Assembly: GCF_051020955.1 (NCBI RefSeq)
Contig: NW_027477567.1
Coordinates: forward strand, 1 to 64,000
Length of the DNA: 64,000 nt
Direction: 5' to 3'
From: Megalopta genalis
Taxonomy: Eukaryota > Arthropoda > Insecta > Hymenoptera > Halictidae
The position numbers and the translations under genes are program-made. Shown piece by piece: positions 62,501 through 64,000 of the stretch; within the stretch, counting starts at the first letter, position 1; the number at the start of each line of letters is the position of its first letter. The notes beneath the pieces were generated by a model. The model was given only the letters and a program-made list of their open reading frames with translations. It did no database searches and had not been told where the DNA came from.

Positions 62501-64000
62501 AAATCATGTGTTTCGCATGAATTTGAAGCTAACTCGTTTGTTTCGCATGCTGTTGAAGCTAAATCATGTATATCACAAGTATTTGAAGCTAAACCATTTG
62601 TATCGGATGGGATCGAAGATAAGCCTCCTACTTCGCATTGATTTGAAGCTAAATCATGTGTTTCGCATGAATATGAAGCTAACTCGTTTGTATCGCATGC
62701 AGTTGTAGCTAAATCATGTATATCACAAGTATTTGAAGCTAAACCATTTGTTTCGCATGGATTCGAAGATAAGCCTTCTACTTCGCATTGATTTTAATCT
62801 AAATCATGTCTTTCGCATGGATTTAAAGGTAACTCGTTTGTTTGGCATGCAGTTTAAGCTGAATCATGTATGTCACAAGTATTTGAAGCTAAACTATTCG
62901 TTTCGCATGGATTCGAAGTTAACTCGTTTGTTTCGCATACAGTTGAAGCTAAATCACGTATATCACAAGTATTTGCAGCTAAACCATTTGTTTCGCATCG
63001 ATACGAAGATAACCCTTCTACTTCGCATTGATTTGAAGCTAAATCATGTGTTTCGCATGGATTTGAATCTAACTCGTTTGTTTCGCATGCTGTTGAAGCT
63101 AAATCATGTATACCACAAGTATTTGAAGCTATATCATACGTTTCGCATGGATTCCAAGATAACCCTTCTAATTCGCATTGATTTGAAGCTAAATCATGTG
63201 TTTCGCATGGATTTGAAGCTAACTCGTTTTTTTCGCTAGTAGTTGAAGCTAAATCATGCATATCACAAGTATTTGAAGCTAAACCATTTGATTCCCATGG
63301 TTTTGAAGCCAAGCTTTCTACATCGCATTGACTTGAAGATAAATCATGTGTTTCGCTTGGATTTGAAGATAACTCATTTGTTTCGCATGCTGTTGAAGCT
63401 AAATCATGTATATCACAAGTATTTGAAGCTAAACCACTTGCTTCGCATGGATTCGATGATCAGCCTCCTACTTCGCATTGATTTGATGCTAAATCATGTG
63501 TTTCGCATGGATTTGAAGCTAACTCGTTTGTTTCGCATGCTGTTGAAGCTAAATCATATATATCACAAGTATTTGAAGCTAAACCATTTGTTACGCATGG
63601 ATTCGAAGATCAGTCTTCTACTTCGCATTGAGTTGATGCTAAATCATGTGTTTCGCATGGATTTGAAGCTAACTCGTTTGTTTCGCATGCTGTTGAAGCT
63701 AAATCATGTATATCACAAGTATTTGAAGCTAAACCATTTGTATCGCATGGGATCGAAGATAAGCCTCCTACTTCGCATTGATTTGAAGCTAAATCATGTG
63801 TTTCGCATGGATTTGAAGCTAACTCGTTTGTTTCGCATGCTGTTGAAGCTAAATCATATATATCACAAGTATTTGAAGCTAAACCATTTGTTTCGCATTT
63901 ATTCGATGCTAAGCCTTCTACTTCGCATTGATTTGAGGCTAAATCATGTGTTTCGCTCGGTTTTGAAGCTAACTCGTTTGTTTCGCATGCTGTTGAAGCT
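59553..64000. repeat. Terminal part of the window, landmark-headed blocks
   Basis: Three landmark copies (59,553, 60,903 and 63,243) each start a block whose first part matches the heads at 41,642, 46,622, 50,853, 52,593 and 54,183. The copy at 63,243 has GATTTGATGC where the others have GATTTGGTGC, and lacks the CTATATCATACG unit that normally follows. At 61,074 an A subunit reads ATCGCAAG, with the CpG that other A subunits lack. The window ends in mid-subunit. Confidence 0.85.

Larger units (their letters stand above)
1..64000. repeat. Continuous 30-bp / 150-bp tandem satellite array filling the window
   Basis: Every stretch I read is built from the same 30-bp subunit, recognised by the core TTGAAGCTAA and usually by TTTCGCATGG before it. 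Five subunit types in fixed order (A-B-C-D-E) give a 150-bp unit. The sequence begins inside one unit and ends inside an E subunit, so neither array boundary is present. Register is held strictly: from about 305 to 9,265 every subunit starts at a position equal to 1 modulo 30. Over the whole window the register shifts only about 18 times, always by 1 or 2 bp. No non-repeat insert was found. The scale and hierarchy fit satellite DNA; that class call is inference, the repeat structure is directly seen. Confidence 0.97.

Noticed and set aside
1..64000. CRISPR array (regular repeats of about 30 bp)
   Set aside because: There are no unique spacers. Repeats abut each other with zero spacing, the variable parts are themselves repeat subunits, and no cas genes are present.
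1..64000. Pentapeptide-repeat or insect antifreeze-type protein
   Set aside because: The 10-residue minus-frame repeat does not show the A(D/N)LXX rule, and its Cys spacing and residues do not match the 12- or 15-residue antifreeze repeats. Similarity would be superficial.

Overview
The whole 64 kb window is one uninterrupted tandem-repeat array. I see no unique sequence and no RNA gene, mobile element, recognisable protein family, promoter or terminator. Both window edges fall inside repeat units, so the array continues beyond both ends.

Architecture. The basic subunit is 30 bp, with a near-invariant core TTGAAGCTAA and usually TTTCGCATGG just before it. Five diverged subunit types (called A to E here) follow each other in fixed order to make a 150-bp unit. 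64,000 bp therefore holds about 427 such units, or about 2,130 subunits. The 150-bp units are grouped into longer higher-order repeats. The best landmark is a variant E subunit carrying CTAGTAG, usually followed by subunits carrying CCCATGGTTTTGAAGCC; I find 30 copies of the CTAGTAG subunit. Recent duplications are stacked on top of this, with periods of about 300, 900, 1,590/1,740, 2,249, 2,309, 3,150, 3,990, 4,052 and 5,038 bp. The 5,038-bp one (12.3-22.5 kb) looks identical over about 5.2 kb.

Layout. 1-9.3 kb: regular 150-bp units in one register, with 3,150-bp and 300-bp duplications. 9.3-12.4 kb: blocks of 2,159 and 2,309 bp. 12.3-22.5 kb: the two 5,038-bp copies. 22.5-36.7 kb: a mosaic of 900-, 2,249- and 4,052-bp duplications. 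36.7-50.9 kb: mixed units including shortened 90-bp units (A, B/D hybrid, E) and A/C hybrid subunits. 50.9-64 kb: a 1.6-1.7 kb higher-order repeat and related copies of its first kilobase.

Coding potential. Because 30 is divisible by 3, any frame lacking a stop in the subunit stays open for kilobases, so the long open frames are not evidence of genes. Two frames are largely open: a plus frame (K-L-N-H-rich, basic) and a minus frame (decapeptide LASNPCETHD type, one Cys per 10 residues). A second plus frame (VSHGFEAKSC type) is stopped about once per 150 bp by TGA. Nonsense variants have been copied around the array in all three, so I do not call a functional gene. However, differences between subunit types concentrate at positions that are the third codon position in the minus decapeptide frame (and in the VSHG frame). 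This leaves open that the array grew from a coding repeat on the minus strand.

Organism. Nothing identifies it. The size, nested higher-order structure and near-nucleosomal 150-bp period suggest a eukaryotic satellite (centromeric or heterochromatic) from a long-read assembly. GC of the canonical unit is about 37 percent. CpG is not depleted, which argues against a heavily methylated genome. A giant repetitive gene remains a less likely alternative.
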